64,000 nucleotides of DNA from Cichorium intybus (GCA_023525715.1 CM042017.1:78112169-78176168); one strand, 5' to 3'; shown: positions 21,482 to 33,358, numbered from the stretch's first letter. Translations and numbers: made by a program. Notes: generated from the letters alone by a model not told the origin.

Positions 21482-22987
21482 ATTTTTCCAGATTGGTCAC
21501 TGAAGTTTTTTTTTTTGCGCAATAGGTCCCTAAAGTTAAATTTTACGTCCTAAATAGGTCATCCACGTTAAAACTAACTGATTTTTACGTTAGTGTAGGG
21601 ACCTATTTAACACGTAATTTAAACTTTAGTGACCTATTGCGCAAAAAAAACTTCAATGACCAATTCAGAAAACAAAAAAAACTTCAGTGACCTATCGCAA
21701 TCACAAAGACTATAGTCGGTCTCAATCTCGCCCTCTCCGTCTCGAATCTCTCTTCTCTGTTTTGCTCTCTCTCGCCTTTTCTCTATCTCATTTTCTAGTA
21801 TTGATCGCGAATCACAGCCGCCGCCGGTGCTGTGCGATTTTTATTTTTATAAAAGCCAAAAAATTTAGGTGCGGAGCTATTTTTAATTTTATAAAAACCG
21901 TAAAAAACTGAACCACAAAGACTATAGTCGGTCTCAATCTCGCCCTCTTCGTCTCAAATCTCTCTTCTCTGTTTCGCTCTCTATCGCCTTCTCTCTATCT
22001 CCTTTTCTAGTATTGATCGCGAATCACAGCCGTCGCCGGTGCGGTGCGATTTTTATTTTTATAAAAGCCAAAAAAATTCGGTGCGGTGCGATTTTTAATT
22101 TTATAAAAACCGTAAAAAACTGAACCGTGCCGCTTGTAAGAACCGAACCGCAAATCGCAATATAAACCGAACCACGCCGTGTATCTTATATTAAAACCAA
22201 AAAAACTGCAAGAAAAACCGAAAAAACGCATCTCATTAAAAAAACCACACTGTTCGGTGAAAAACTTCATCGCCCTTAAAAACCACACTGTTCAGTTATT
22301 TTGTAGGAAAAACCGCATTTGCGGTTTGCGGTTCGGTTATTATCAAACCTGCATCGTAGGTTTTATAGAGGAATTTGATAGCGGAGGTTTCATAGGAGAA
22401 TTTGATAGCCCAAATAGATTAAATGGGCACGTCATCTCGTAGTTTCATCAGAGTCGATTTCCTGCTACGACTATCTACATTGTTGGAAACAGGCAAAACA
22501 GCCCGGCAACGAGTCCTAGCCTTCCGTTACTTTGACGAGTTAGAAGAAATGTTGGTGAACGACCACCGTTTAACTCGTTTATCCTTCTCCGTGGACCCAC
22601 AAGCACACCGTAAGAACCCAGTAGTGGTACAGAGGAATACAACACCGACAGCAATTGTGATTCGCGATCAATACCAGAAAAAGAGCAGAACAAAGAAGAG
22701 AGATTTGAGACAGAGAGTGCGATTTTGAGACAAAGAGTGCGAGATTGAGACCGACTATGGTATTTATGGTTGCAATAAGTCACTGAAGTTTTTTTTCTGA
22801 ATTGGCCACTGAAGTTTTTTATTTGCGCAATATGTCACTAAAGTTTAATTTCCGTGTTAAATAGGTCCCTACACTAATGTGAAAACTAGTTAGTTTTAAC
22901 GTCGATGACCTATTTAGGACGTAAAATTTAACTTTAGTGACCTATTGCGCAAAAAAAAAAAAACTTCAGTGACCAATCCGGAAAAAT
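21482..22987. mobile_element. Foldback element of 1.5 kb with compound palindromic arms
   Basis: The outermost ends are perfect inverted copies apart from one base: ATTTTTCC then GATTGGTCACTGAAG. Each arm (21482-21690 and 22760-22987) is itself a palindrome with GCGCAATAGGTC/GACCTATTGCGC blocks. Inside, a segment starting CAAAGACTATAGTCGGTCTC is duplicated in tandem (about 21703 and 21917), and a reverse-complement copy sits before the right arm (about 22640-22765). This gives three inverted-repeat levels. No transposase was seen. Confidence 0.75.
22423..22640 (+). other. Coding-like insert in the foldback element
   Basis: The unique middle has an open frame with balanced composition (FIRVDFLLRLSTLLETGK, then FDELEEMLVNDHRLTRLSFS), unlike the surrounding repeats. 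It may be a captured host gene fragment. I do not recognise the family and there is no clear start. Confidence 0.3.
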
Positions 22988-23089
22988 TATCATGTTATCA
23001 TGTTCCAGTTTGGTTAGAGAGACGTGTTCTTGATTTGTTTGTTTTTTTAGTGCAAAAAGACGTGAATATCTTCGTGATGTACCTTATAT

Positions 23090-23480
<391 letters not shown>

Positions 23481-25047
23481 ATGTAAACATTTATATTTAT
23501 AAAAACAATATTTCAATAAGACATGACGGAATTCTTTAATATATATATAGTTTCAATCTTTTTTCATATTAAGATATTGTACTTTAAAAGAATATCTTTT
23601 TGTTTATATGGCATTCTATAACCGGATTTATTTCTCAAAGTACAACGATGTAATAGGAAGAAATGAAGGTAGGATGCTATAATAAACAAATAAATGAAAG
23701 TATGTTGTTATTTTTTTATTATTTTTCTTTTTGCATTTAAATAGGTGTATAGAGATTTAGTTAGCAAGATTCTTTAAACCAAAAAAGAAACAAAGCCTTT
23801 ATAACATATACGGTCACTTTGTTGCTGACACAAACCACTTTTAGAAATAATAATTACGATACTCTTTATAGCACCAAAAAATCAAGGAAAACATCATGGG
23901 AAATAGTCACTTTTCCTTTTACCGGTTCCGATCACTTCAAACATCTTGCCACCAATATATACAGGAGATATAGTTAGACGCCCACCATGTAGCAATTGTC
24001 GAATTTGCTTCAATGCCCCACTTTTCCATATTTAGCCTTTAATAATTCTTGAAAATTCAAGAGGGGTATTTGCTATTTGAGAAAAAAGTAACCCCGAAAG
24101 AGAGTAAGACATTTATATTCCTTTTTCATATACATATATTACAACACGTCATGTAATTATTTTGGAATAATAATAATACAAATTTTATATGGATACAAAT
24201 CTAGAGTTAAAATAATATTAATAAACAGAGTAGAAGCACTGCCAAGTTGAATTATCCATGTTTTTTCTTGAGGATCACCTCCAAGAATTCCAAGATCATG
24301 CTCCAAATTCACCTTGATTACATAGTAATAATTCCATTCCATTTCCAATAAACCAATGATTTACTTTTTGATCACATCAAAACCGAGATACATCTTTTCA
24401 TTTATTTTTGTCAATAACAGCTTCAAAGAACATCTTTTCTAAACTGATAAAATCAATGTAAGGAAACACCAATATCAAATTCAAACAAAGATAGTCGATA
24501 ATAAGAAAAGGGGTAAAAATGGGAAAAGAAAAGAGTCTTCATGTATAAAATAAGGCATAGATGATAATAAGAAAAGGGGTAAAAATGGGAAAAGAAAAGA
24601 GTGTTTTACCAGCACTTGCATATTTTTGACTACCCAAAATAAATTCTGTTATTTTTTGCACATCTTAGGCGTTGAACCAAAACCATCACCTATGTCTCTT
24701 CTCCAAATCCTTTAGTCAATTTCCATAAAAAGCAACGTTTATCACCAAAATTAATGTAAAAAATAAAGTAAAATATATTTAATATCCAAATGTAGCGCAG
24801 CAGAATCAATAGGAATGTCAACTGCACCGTTGTGATTATAGAAATTTGCTCTGTGAAATCCTAAAAGAATGTCAACAGCATCAGAATCAAGAGGAATGTC
24901 AACTGCAGCATTGTGATTATATATTACGCTTGTGTTAACAGAAAGGAAAACACAAATACATATCGAGACATTTTCACAAACAGTTTGTATACATACTAAT
25001 TACATTTGTATGTTTGTGAAAAATATGAAGAGGCAAGTCTTAATTTT
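23481..25047. other. Probable Helitron interior with gene scraps
   Basis: No complete gene. A minus-strand coding-like block at about 24010-23895 reads LKQIRQLLHGGRLTISPVYI then GGKMFEVIGTGKRKSDYF and then stops. Another at about 24348-24220 includes EHDLGILGGDPQEKTWIIQL. Both may be captured gene pieces; neither is recognised. Direct duplications occur at about 24498/24562 (GATAATAAGAAAAGGGGTAA) and about 24790/24890. Confidence 0.35.
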
Positions 25048-25876
25048 TAAGTTTAAGTGTGTTTGATAGGGTCTTATTTTATACCACTTAATTTGAAAAT
25101 AACCTCTTAAAAATTAAGATATCAGACCATATCTGTATACAAAAAGAGGACACCTTTTCCTGTTGTGCCCTTAAACCCATTTACGTTCCTCTTCCTCTTC
25201 CGCCTCTCCTCCTCTTCTCCCCATCGGTGTGTTGCAGCCGCCATCATGTGAAGCCCACCTCATCCTCCTCCTTCTCTCCCGTCGCCGGCTCTGTTGCAGC
25301 CGCCATCGCACCCACAATCATCGCCATCGCCTCCTACATCTCCTCTGATCTGCATCTTCCTTCCTCTTCCGCCTCTTCTCCCCGTCGGTGTGTTGCAGCC
25401 GCCATCACGTAAAGCCCACCTCCTCCTCCTCCTTCTCTTCCGTCGCCGGCTCTGTTGCAGCCGCCATCGCTCCCACAATCATCGACTGCTCCAGCCTCCA
25501 CCGCCCCCCTAGTCCTCCCTCCATCGGTGTGTTTGGTGTACGATTTCTTGATGTTTAAATTTCAGATTTCAGTTTCAATTTCAATTTCAAGTTTCAGGTT
25601 TCAATTTCAGATTTCAGATTTCAGGTTTCAGGTTTTATGTTTGGAACTCGTTTTTTTGGCTGAAATATGGAATCGATTTGTGTTAAACATTGATGTTATT
25701 GAAGAGTTTAGTCACAAGGGTAAAATGGTCACATTTTTCAATTAGCCCAGCAATTAAGAGGTGGTAATCAAACAATGTGTTAAAATTCAGCTCTTAAAAG
25801 TTCAGGGCCTCTTAAACATCAAGACCTCTTAAAAATTCAGCTCTTAAAGTTTAAGATCCTGTCAAACAGGCCCTAA
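25048..25876. mobile_element. TIR-bounded element with GC-rich insert
   Basis: The left end TTTAAGTGTGTTTGATAGGG and the right end, read inward TTTTAGGGCCTGTTTGACAGG, are imperfect inverted repeats, followed by AACCTCTTAAAAATTAAG-type motifs on both sides. Between them lies a C-rich block (25190-25530) with a roughly 170-bp internal direct duplication containing GTTGCAGCCGCCATC. Translations are Ala/Ser/Pro-rich and look compositional. The superfamily is probably hAT. Confidence 0.45.
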
Positions 25877-26419
25877 AATTGATGCCACACCGGCAAACCC
25901 TGTTAAAAAAATCGAGTAGAACACTGGTGAGGGATCGGCAAACGGAGGAGCCGATGGCGCTGAATGTAAAATCGATGCCACACGGCACACTCACATATAT
26001 GTTGAATTGAAAGCCAATCAGACGAATTGAACAAATGGGCCGAACCCTGCAATCAGAATTTCATGTGAACCAAATCGATACATGCACCATTGAACCAATA
26101 ATCGGAAGTTCATGTTAACAAAATCGGATTGAAGACAAACCTAAAACCGGAGACGAACCTGGAATGGAGCTGCTAAATTCGATTTCGATTTTGATGTTAA
26201 ACTTGCAAACGTATATCGGAACTTGCTTTCGATTGGAGCTGCTGAAAGGATTTCGATTTTGCTCGTTCGTGATGAGAGAAACGGGATTCAAGCTGACTTC
26301 GATTGGAAACATGATCGATTGGAGGTGTTGACTTCGGTAAGGATTCAAGCTGATTAGTCGTAGGAGCAGGAAACGTGATCGATTAAGTTATACCAGACGT
26401 CGTTCTTCACACCTTGTTA

Positions 26420-26470
26420 TCCCACATCGCCCGGTAAAAGAAAAAAAGAAGGAATCCTCTAGTTATAAAA
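26420..26470 (+). promoter_or_regulatory. snRNA-type promoter pair (USE and TATA), copy 1
   Basis: The plant snRNA upstream sequence element TCCCACATCG (26420-26429) is followed 34 bp later by TATAAAA (26464). About 33-34 bp is the spacing known for RNA polymerase II snRNA genes in plants. No known snRNA follows, so this could be a relic, an unknown small RNA promoter, or an LTR-like coincidence. Confidence 0.35.
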
Positions 26471-26599
26471 GCCTTCGCCTTAGAGGTTTTTGCTCATTAA
26501 CCGATATACAACTGGGTTACTATTCGGGTTCAATTTTGAGCTGAATTTGGATTTATTTTTGTTCGAATTTGGGCTTATTTTTGACCGAGTTTGTCATTT

Positions 26600-26695
26600 T
26601 TTGGGTCGAGTTTTTCCGATCTGGGCCGACTTGGACCGACCTTTGTTACTTTTTGGGTCGAGTTTTTCCGATCTTGGCCGACTTGGACAATCCTA
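26600..26695. repeat. Short tandem duplication
   Basis: A block of about 57 bp containing TTTTTGGGTCGAGTTTTTCCG occurs twice in a row. It is specific to copy 1. Confidence 0.8.
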
Positions 26696-26821
26696 TTTTT
26701 TTGGGCGAGTTGGCTCGTCAAGGACAAGGGCCGAGTCCAAGGCTGAGTTGACGCCTCTTGCACTATAGATTGGCCGCCTTGCGTCTACTCATAAGGTATG
26801 TTTACATTTTTGTTTGTAGTT

Positions 26822-26918
26822 TAACTATATCTCCTGTATATATTTTGGACGTCTGCTCATAAGGTATTCTTACATTTTGTTTGTAGTCAACCATATCTCC
26901 TGTATATATTTTGGTTTA
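26822..26918. repeat. 97-bp direct repeat, first copy
   Basis: Nearly identical to 27892-27988. The second copy lies exactly where copy 1 stops matching the upstream region of copies 2 and 3, so it marks the breakpoint of a local rearrangement. Confidence 0.85.
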
Positions 26919-27596
26919 TAAAAAAAACATATTTATGCAAATCACTAAGGTTCTGCTTCTATTTCTCCTCTTATTAGTTCATGTATATATTGGTTTATAA
27001 AAAAAAACAGAGGTCATATGTCAGCATAACACCTAGCGATTGTGGATTTCATCTTTTATCTCTAACTGACAGAGATTTTTTGTGTACCGGTAAATATGTA
27101 ATGCTTTGAGGCATCTATAACACAAAGAAATTTCCACCAACTATCCTTCCATTGTTTCTGTTTTGTCAGATTTATATGTCTTAATCGGTTTTATATAAAG
27201 ATATGAGCAAACAGAAATTGCAAAACTTATATTCACGACAATAATCTTATATAAAAACATTTATCTGGTTATACTTGCAGATTAACACACACATAGTATT
27301 TAACAAACAAAGAAATAAGAAAGATTCATTAAGTGGGTTTAAACCAAGACTGGGGAAACTTTGAAGAATAAGAAAGCCTTTTTCGCTGGGGTTTTTTTTT
27401 CTATCACACATCTTTTGATTTTTTTATTGAAAATTGAAATGGATTATTATTTATAGTTTTCTTAATCATATTACTTTATTTTTAATTTTGATGAATTTTT
27501 CTTTAATCTGCTGATTCTTTTGGACAGCAAACCATCAATTTTCACTCCTTTATTTACGTATTTAATATAATTTTCACATCATTAAACATATAAGTT

Positions 27597-27728
27597 GTTA
27601 GGGTTTGTTTTGATAGGTCTAACTTTTGTTAAGTTACTAATATCTTCGTTGTTCTAAAAAAATAGTTAGGGTTTTTTGAAAATCAAAAATCTAATCGATG
27701 GCGCTTGCTAGGAAGAAATTTAATTCAG
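27597..27728 (+). promoter_or_regulatory. Telo-box leader and mini-exon, copy 1
   Basis: Two GTTAGGGTTT (telo-box type) motifs at about 27597 and 27665 precede ATG at 27698, which opens a short coding stretch (MALARKKFNS) up to a GTAAAACC donor after 27728 (phase 1). Telo boxes mark many plant translation and growth genes. The downstream partner exon is missing in copy 1. In copies 2 and 3 an exon of matching phase exists. Confidence 0.45.
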
Positions 27729-27891
27729 GTAAAACCTTAAAACTCAATTGTTACTTGTTATTGAATGTTTATATTAGCAAATCATTATGAATCGATTAAT
27801 TGAATTGTTAAAATGTTCTTAACTGAATTAATTATGTATTATTTAGTTACATCTTGCTTTGACACTATGTTATCGGTGTAAAGATGTAGTA

Positions 27892-28513
27892 TAACTATAT
27901 CTCCTGTATATATTTTGGACGTCTGCTCGTAAGGTATTCTTACATTTTGTTTGTAGTCAACCATATCTCCTGTATATATTTTGGTTTAGTAGTTGTAACC
28001 GATTGACCTCGTCTTTTGGGGGTCAATGGTGTTTTGAACCCAAATTAATGAAGTTTATATTTACATATGAATACAAAAGTCAAAAGTTCGTAGGATGTAG
28101 GGCTTAAAGTGTCATTTTGCCTTTGCCAAATCTAATACAAAAGTCAAAACTTTGGGACATTTTAATACAAAAGTCAAAAGTTCGTAGGGCTAAAGTGTTA
28201 TTTTGCCTTTGCCAAATCTACAAATTTACAAGCAAAAATTCGCAATGCATATCATCATTTTGTTAAAATCCTAATAAAGACAGGATGTAACACCATCACT
28301 TATTGTTGTCATTTTTGTGAATAATTATTTTTTAAATTATGATGTCTTAATTAAATATAATTGAGAATACAATGTTTAATAAAAATCAAACAAAGTAAAT
28401 TACTAATATTTACATATGAATAAAACCATTTTACTATTTCTTGTATTTAAGCCCACAAAAAAATTAAGTGAAATCTTCTTGAATTTTGTTAATAGGACTT
28501 TAACCAGCGCTGC
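27892..28513. other. Copy-1-specific upstream region of the PPR gene
   Basis: Starts with the second copy of the 97-bp repeat and contains a further duplication with CAAAAGTCAAAAGTTCGTAG (about 28075 and 28170). It replaces the 79-aa gene present at this place in copies 2 and 3. No exon was recognised. Confidence 0.6.
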
Positions 28514-30331
28514 ATGGAGAACACAAAACCATACTTGAAACCAGCGGGTTCCCAACAAATGATTTTCTCCAAGCTTCCCAAATCCAAAGGATATTCTGCT
28601 CTCACATCTTCTTCTCGTAGCAACCGGCAATTATTTCTGTCACTTGCGACCCTCTTGAAAAGTGGTTTCAATCTCTCTCTCAAACATTACAACAACTTTC
28701 TTCTTCATCTCTTTAAAACCAAGAAATTTCGCTTCATTACACACTTCATATCCCAATTGAACTCCAACCAAATCGAAGGAGATCAAATCACACATTCAAT
28801 CTTCACGAGGGCTCTTTTCCAACAACACAATTACGAAAAAGCAGTCGAATTTATAAATTCCCAAATAGGAAAAAACCCAATCATTCTACAAAATCGGATT
28901 TTGGATTCGTTGGTCCAAGGACTCTGTCTCAATGAGAAATTTAAATACCCTTTTGACAATTTCGTGTTTAGTTCTGTTATCTCTGGGTTTAATAATATTG
29001 GGAAGCCCGATCTTGCTGTAGGGTTTTATCAAAATGCTGTAAAATCCACTGCGTTACAGATGAATATCGTCACTTATACTTGCCTTTTGAGTGCTTATTG
29101 TAGATTAAAAAGATTCAAAGACGTTTCTGAATTACTTAACAGAATTGAGAAAGATAGATTAGAATTCGATGTTGTGAAGGAATTTGGAATCTTTGACCCT
29201 AGAGTAAGCAAGATCATCTTACATCACATATGTATGAAAGATATCAACCTTGCAATCAAATTTCTCAAATCAAGAAACGATCTTACTTTTCCGATTCCTA
29301 TTCTCAAGAAACTTATAAAGAACAAGAGGGCCGAAGATGCTTTTAAATTTTTAATTGGATCAGAAAGATTACTCTTCATGGATGTTGTAGACTACACCAT
29401 TCTTGTAGATGGTCTTTCAAAAGAGGGACATATCAAAAAAACTTTAGAGGTATGCAATTTAACCATGAAACAAGGAGTTACCCTAAATGTCATGACTTAT
29501 AATTCAATCATTAATGGATTATGTCACCAAGGGTGTTTTTTTGAAGCATTTAGACTGTTCGATTCATTAGAAAAGAAAAAGATTGATGTAATTCCTTCAG
29601 AAATCACATACGCGACACTTATTGATGCTTTAAGCAAAGAAAGGTATTTGCTTGATGCCAAAGAATTGTTTGAACGAATGGTTTTAAAGGGTTTCAAGCC
29701 AAATATCCGTGTTTATAATTCTTTAATTAACGGGTATAGTAAGATCGGGAAGTTGCATGAAGTGTTGAAAATTGTTGCTAATTTGGATGAAAAAGGTGTG
29801 AAACCGGATGCATTTATGGTTAGTGCTGTGATAAATAGTTTTTGTAGAAATGGTAATATGGAAGGGGCTCTCGAGTACTATTTTAATTCAAGAATGAACG
29901 GTTATTTCCCGGATTTATTGGGATTTTTTTATTTGGTAAGAGGGTTATGTTCTACAGGAAGAATGGAAGAATCCAGAAGTGTTTTAAGGGAAATGCTTGA
30001 AATTGAAAAGATTGTTGAGTTGTTAAAGAAAGTCGATACGGGGTTTGAAAATGAGTCTTTGGATAATTTTCTTGTTTCTTTATGTGATCAAGGGAATATT
30101 CCGGAAGCTATTTTGATTCTGGATGAAATTGTGCGTATGTTTTTTCCTTTTGGAAAGAAAATCGTTGAAGGAAGGCTTAATTTGGGTGAATCTCAGTCGT
30201 TGATTTTTAATGAAGATGATGTGGCGTATGATGATTTTGAGGCTTGTTATGGCTTACTTGTTTCACTTTGTTCAAATGGAGAGTTAAAAAAAGCAAATAA
30301 AGTTGCAAAGTTGCTTGCTGGTTTTGATTGA
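28514..30331 (+). CDS. P-class PPR protein, At5g57250-like, 605 aa
   Basis: An intronless pentatricopeptide repeat protein. The family binds RNA in mitochondria or plastids, one base per repeat. By eye about eight 35-residue repeats are present at residues 147-181, 183-218 and, without gaps, 290-500 (for example VVDYTILVDGLSKEGHIKK, YNSIINGLCHQGCFFEAFRL, YNSLINGYSKIGKLHEVLK). There is no E or DYW domain, so no editing domain. The N-terminus is Ser/Arg/Lys-rich, as in organelle targeting. It resembles Arabidopsis At5g57250 but is much shorter, with apparent in-frame losses near residue 143 and residue 221. Start ATG 28514 is unique to this copy; ATG 28559 is an alternative. The copy is intact. 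Confidence 0.9.
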   Translation: MENTKPYLKPAGSQQMIFSKLPKSKGYSALTSSSRSNRQLFLSLATLLKSGFNLSLKHYNNFLLHLFKTKKFRFITHFISQLNSNQIEGDQITHSIFTRALFQQHNYEKAVEFINSQIGKNPIILQNRILDSLVQGLCLNEKFKYPFDNFVFSSVISGFNNIGKPDLAVGFYQNAVKSTALQMNIVTYTCLLSAYCRLKRFKDVSELLNRIEKDRLEFDVVKEFGIFDPRVSKIILHHICMKDINLAIKFLKSRNDLTFPIPILKKLIKNKRAEDAFKFLIGSERLLFMDVVDYTILVDGLSKEGHIKKTLEVCNLTMKQGVTLNVMTYNSIINGLCHQGCFFEAFRLFDSLEKKKIDVIPSEITYATLIDALSKERYLLDAKELFERMVLKGFKPNIRVYNSLINGYSKIGKLHEVLKIVANLDEKGVKPDAFMVSAVINSFCRNGNMEGALEYYFNSRMNGYFPDLLGFFYLVRGLCSTGRMEESRSVLREMLEIEKIVELLKKVDTGFENESLDNFLVSLCDQGNIPEAILILDEIVRMFFPFGKKIVEGRLNLGESQSLIFNEDDVAYDDFEACYGLLVSLCSNGELKKANKVAKLLAGFD

Positions 30332-31540
30332 GGATGATTGATTGAAAATGACAAAATGTGACCAAATTTGTAAAAAGTTAGCACTTAATGAGAAATATAT
30401 TTTCTTAGACTTTATCTATTAAGTCATTCTTTTTGCATTAAGTCAAAAACTAACACCAATAACTCTTGTACTTTTAAATATTAAGCTTGGATTATTCGAC
30501 TTTTCTGATCATCTGTTTGTAAAAAAAACTGTCTTTTTTTCAATGTGGATGAAACTTTTTCGATCCTCTTTTAAATAATTGCATCATTGGAACATGTACT
30601 TATTATTTAGAAAAATATCCGTGTTGAATAAAATAGCATCAACATTATAACTATAATATGTTCACATAGATTAAAAAATATGTTTTCTATATTCCACTTA
30701 TGTATCTTCATAATCTCCTTATAGGCACCTGGTTATTATGACCACGGCTATGTTATAGCTGTATGACTATAATTATTTGAATGGGACCTTTCAGACTTAT
30801 TCCAGGTCATCAAGATTTTGCAGGTACATAATTTAATTTAATTTCAAAACCGTAAGATATTTTGGTAAATTGTTGCATATTTTTGTCCCTGGTTGTATAT
30901 ATTTCATCTAAAGAACCACTTTGTTGCAAAAATTTGGAAAAAGGTGAAAATCAAACATGTCTTGAAGATACGAATTTGATCTTGATACCAATATGGATTT
31001 GTGTGAGTTTAAATTATCTCGTCTTTTTAAAAGAATGACAAAAATAAAAGCTATATCGAATACAGTTTTCAACTGCTTACAATTATAAACTTACAATTTG
31101 GCATTTCAGGGGGTTCATTAGATACAACAAGAACAAGCTACCAAGAACGATGAGATTTGAATGGACATGGTAGTTTTTAATGGAAGCCAAGCACAAATGG
31201 AATCGAGAATTGTGTCCTTTCATCCATCTGTTGTGTAGAATTAAGTCAATTAACACTTCGAGGAAGATAAAAAGGAATAAATGCTAAACATTCTTCGAAG
31301 AATTATGTTTGTCTTTCGATTGTAATTTCACTATTTTATTGATTTAGGCATTCAACTGCTTTCGTTGGGATTAAACTATTATGATTTTTTACCGTTGTAT
31401 TAAATCATTTTCATGTTACTAGGTCAAAATACAAAAAAAAAGAAAAAAAAATACATACAGCTCGTTATAGAGTGTTTTTTCGACGATAGCCGATGTTTGG
31501 TAGGTAAAATCTAAAAGAACGCTCGCACTTTTATCATTTT
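30332..31540 (+). other. 3' flank of the PPR gene, possibly spliced 3' UTR
   Basis: Shared by all three copies. Acceptor-like ends (TCCTTATAG/GCACC, TTTTGCAG/GTAC, ATTTCAG/GGGG) could reflect introns in a 3' UTR. No coding exon follows with a convincing protein. Confidence 0.35.
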
Positions 31541-31918
31541 TGGGTGTGTTTGACAATATTAGCTGGAAGCTGGTAGCGGGAAGCGGGTAGCTGGAAGCTG
31601 TAGCTTTTAGTTTGTGTATGATTGTTCGGCAAAAGTAGCTGAGAGCTTTTAAAATATGTAAAATTTATATAAAATGGTATCTGTGTAAATATTTGTTATA
31701 GTTTTAAGGGTATAATAGTAATTAATGCTATAATTGGTAGAGCTTTTTGTTAAACGCTACTTCAACTAGCTTTTAAAATAGTAGCGTTTTGTTTAAAGTA
31801 AAAACTTCAAGCTCGTGTCGCCGAAGGAAGCTTTTGGTTTTTATTAGAACTATAACCTAAAAGCTAGAAGCTACAAGCTCTCAAACGTTGCCAAAAGCTC
31901 TGTGCCAAACATGCTCGT
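31541..31918. mobile_element. hAT-like MITE, copy 1
   Basis: Left TGGGTGTGTTTGACAATATT and right ...GCCAAACATGCTCG form imperfect inverted ends. AGCTGGAAGCT/AGCTTTTAG motifs are mirrored inside. The same element sits at 44877-45254 and 62872-63275, so it predates the tandem duplication. Confidence 0.65.
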
Positions 31919-32530
31919 TATCCATTTGGTCGGTTTATTTAAACCATTATATTTTGGATCATGTAGAAACCAAATTTTCCTTGCTACAAAAAGACAATGT
32001 ATTTTTTTTTTTTTTTTGTTATTTTATCGATTTATCTACCCAACTATTTTTTATATTTTACAATAATCATAGAAAATATAACTTCAGTTGTTAATCTATA
32101 GAAATTGAAGGTATGTATTGCTTCATTGTATTTTAACTTTTTCAAAACTGCATAACCGTGAAAAATGGTTTTCCTAAACGGTCAAAAAGATACATAATGA
32201 TCTAATGACCGTAAAATAAAGTCAAAATTGACTAAATCAATATAAGACATAAAAGAATAGTATGGTTTTCTATATTTTACTCTTTCGTTATACATATTAT
32301 AAGGTTAAATTCGAATTAAAGTAGTTTTTATCTATAACATATATGATAAGAGTATTTCAAGTTATTCAAGCTCCATATTTCCATGGATACTTTTTGAGGT
32401 ATTTAAGGCTTGCAATCAACTTCAAATCTTTCTCGATCAAACCAAACCGGTCCACAACGGTTTTTGACCGAACTTTGACGCCCTGCCCATCTTTTTACGC
32501 TTTTCTACTTTAAAACATGTACAACTTTCA

Positions 32531-32706
32531 TTACACAAGGAGAAATTGTATTTATTTCTACCTTTTGTTCCTACCCATGTGAAATTGTGACAAGTGTCAC
32601 ATTTAATAAATCTAATAATATTTTAAGCCACATGTCATAATTTAACATGTGTAGTAACATGAGTAGGAATAAAAGGTAGAAAGAAATACAATTTTTTTAC
32701 ACGAGA
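32531..32706. mobile_element. Palindromic MITE, copy 1
   Basis: About 175 bp, almost fully palindromic. GAGAAATTGTATTTATTTCT on the left is mirrored by AGAAAGAAATACAATTTTTT on the right, with CCTTTTGTTCCTAC/GTAGGAATAAAAGG inside. Copies lie at 45862-46039 and, cut by the window end, 63881-64000. Confidence 0.75.
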
Positions 32707-33058
32707 CATAAAAAACCAACACAAATATTATAAAAAAACACTATTCCTACTTGGATTATATTTTATTAATAATTTCATCTTACAAAAGTACAAAAAGTCA
32801 GCCATATCTGCTACATTAAATACCCCAAAAATTAACACCAATAACAACATAACCCATGATCAAAAGACGTTACAAATTAACATAAAACAGATTTCTGAAA
32901 ACCCTTCTTCCTCACAATCCACTCAAACTTGCTCTTAAACTCGAAAACAGACCCAAGTTTGAAAGGAGTGAGGGTTAAAAATGGTTGACAACGGTTTAGA
33001 CCAAATGGGGTTTTGATCAAACCAAAGAATCAGAAGTAAAAATACTGCGTTTGAAAAA

Positions 33059-33358
33059 TTACACCGTTGTGTAACTCAGGAATAAGTCGATCATTTTTTC
33101 CGAAGTCTCGGGTAAAAACTTTCTTGCAAATAAGTAACATGGCCGGTTCACGTCATTCCACATGCAGGGCGTAATCGTCATATTCCTCTGCAAGATTCTT
33201 CTTGTAAATAAGAAAAACAAACCCAAAAAAGAAGGAATAAACAAGATTAAGGAATTTAGAAGAAAAAAAACGTACCTTTTCATCACTTGTAACATGTACA
33301 CTTTCTGAAATTGATGAAATTGACTGTAGGATTCACACAAGAAATCATAATCTATCAC
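33059..33358 (-). pseudogene. C-terminal fragment of a GT14-like (core-2/I-branching) glycosyltransferase, copy 1
   Basis: On the minus strand, exon 33358-33276 (IDYDFLCESYSQFHQFQK...) ends at AAAAG|GTACG. A 75-bp intron ends in TTTACAAG. Exon 33200-33059 continues in frame (RILQRNMTITPCMWNDVNRP, then CYLFARKFLPETSEKMIDLF) to a stop. The PC-LFARKF-P block near the end resembles the C-terminus of plant GT14 enzymes of the secretory pathway. Upstream exons are absent where a MITE-like sequence begins, so it is only a 3' end. Family assignment is moderate. Confidence 0.4.

Noticed and set aside
25227..25512. Ala/Ser/Pro-rich and Arg/Gly-rich open frames
   Set aside because: GC-rich repeat translated in several frames; no family features.
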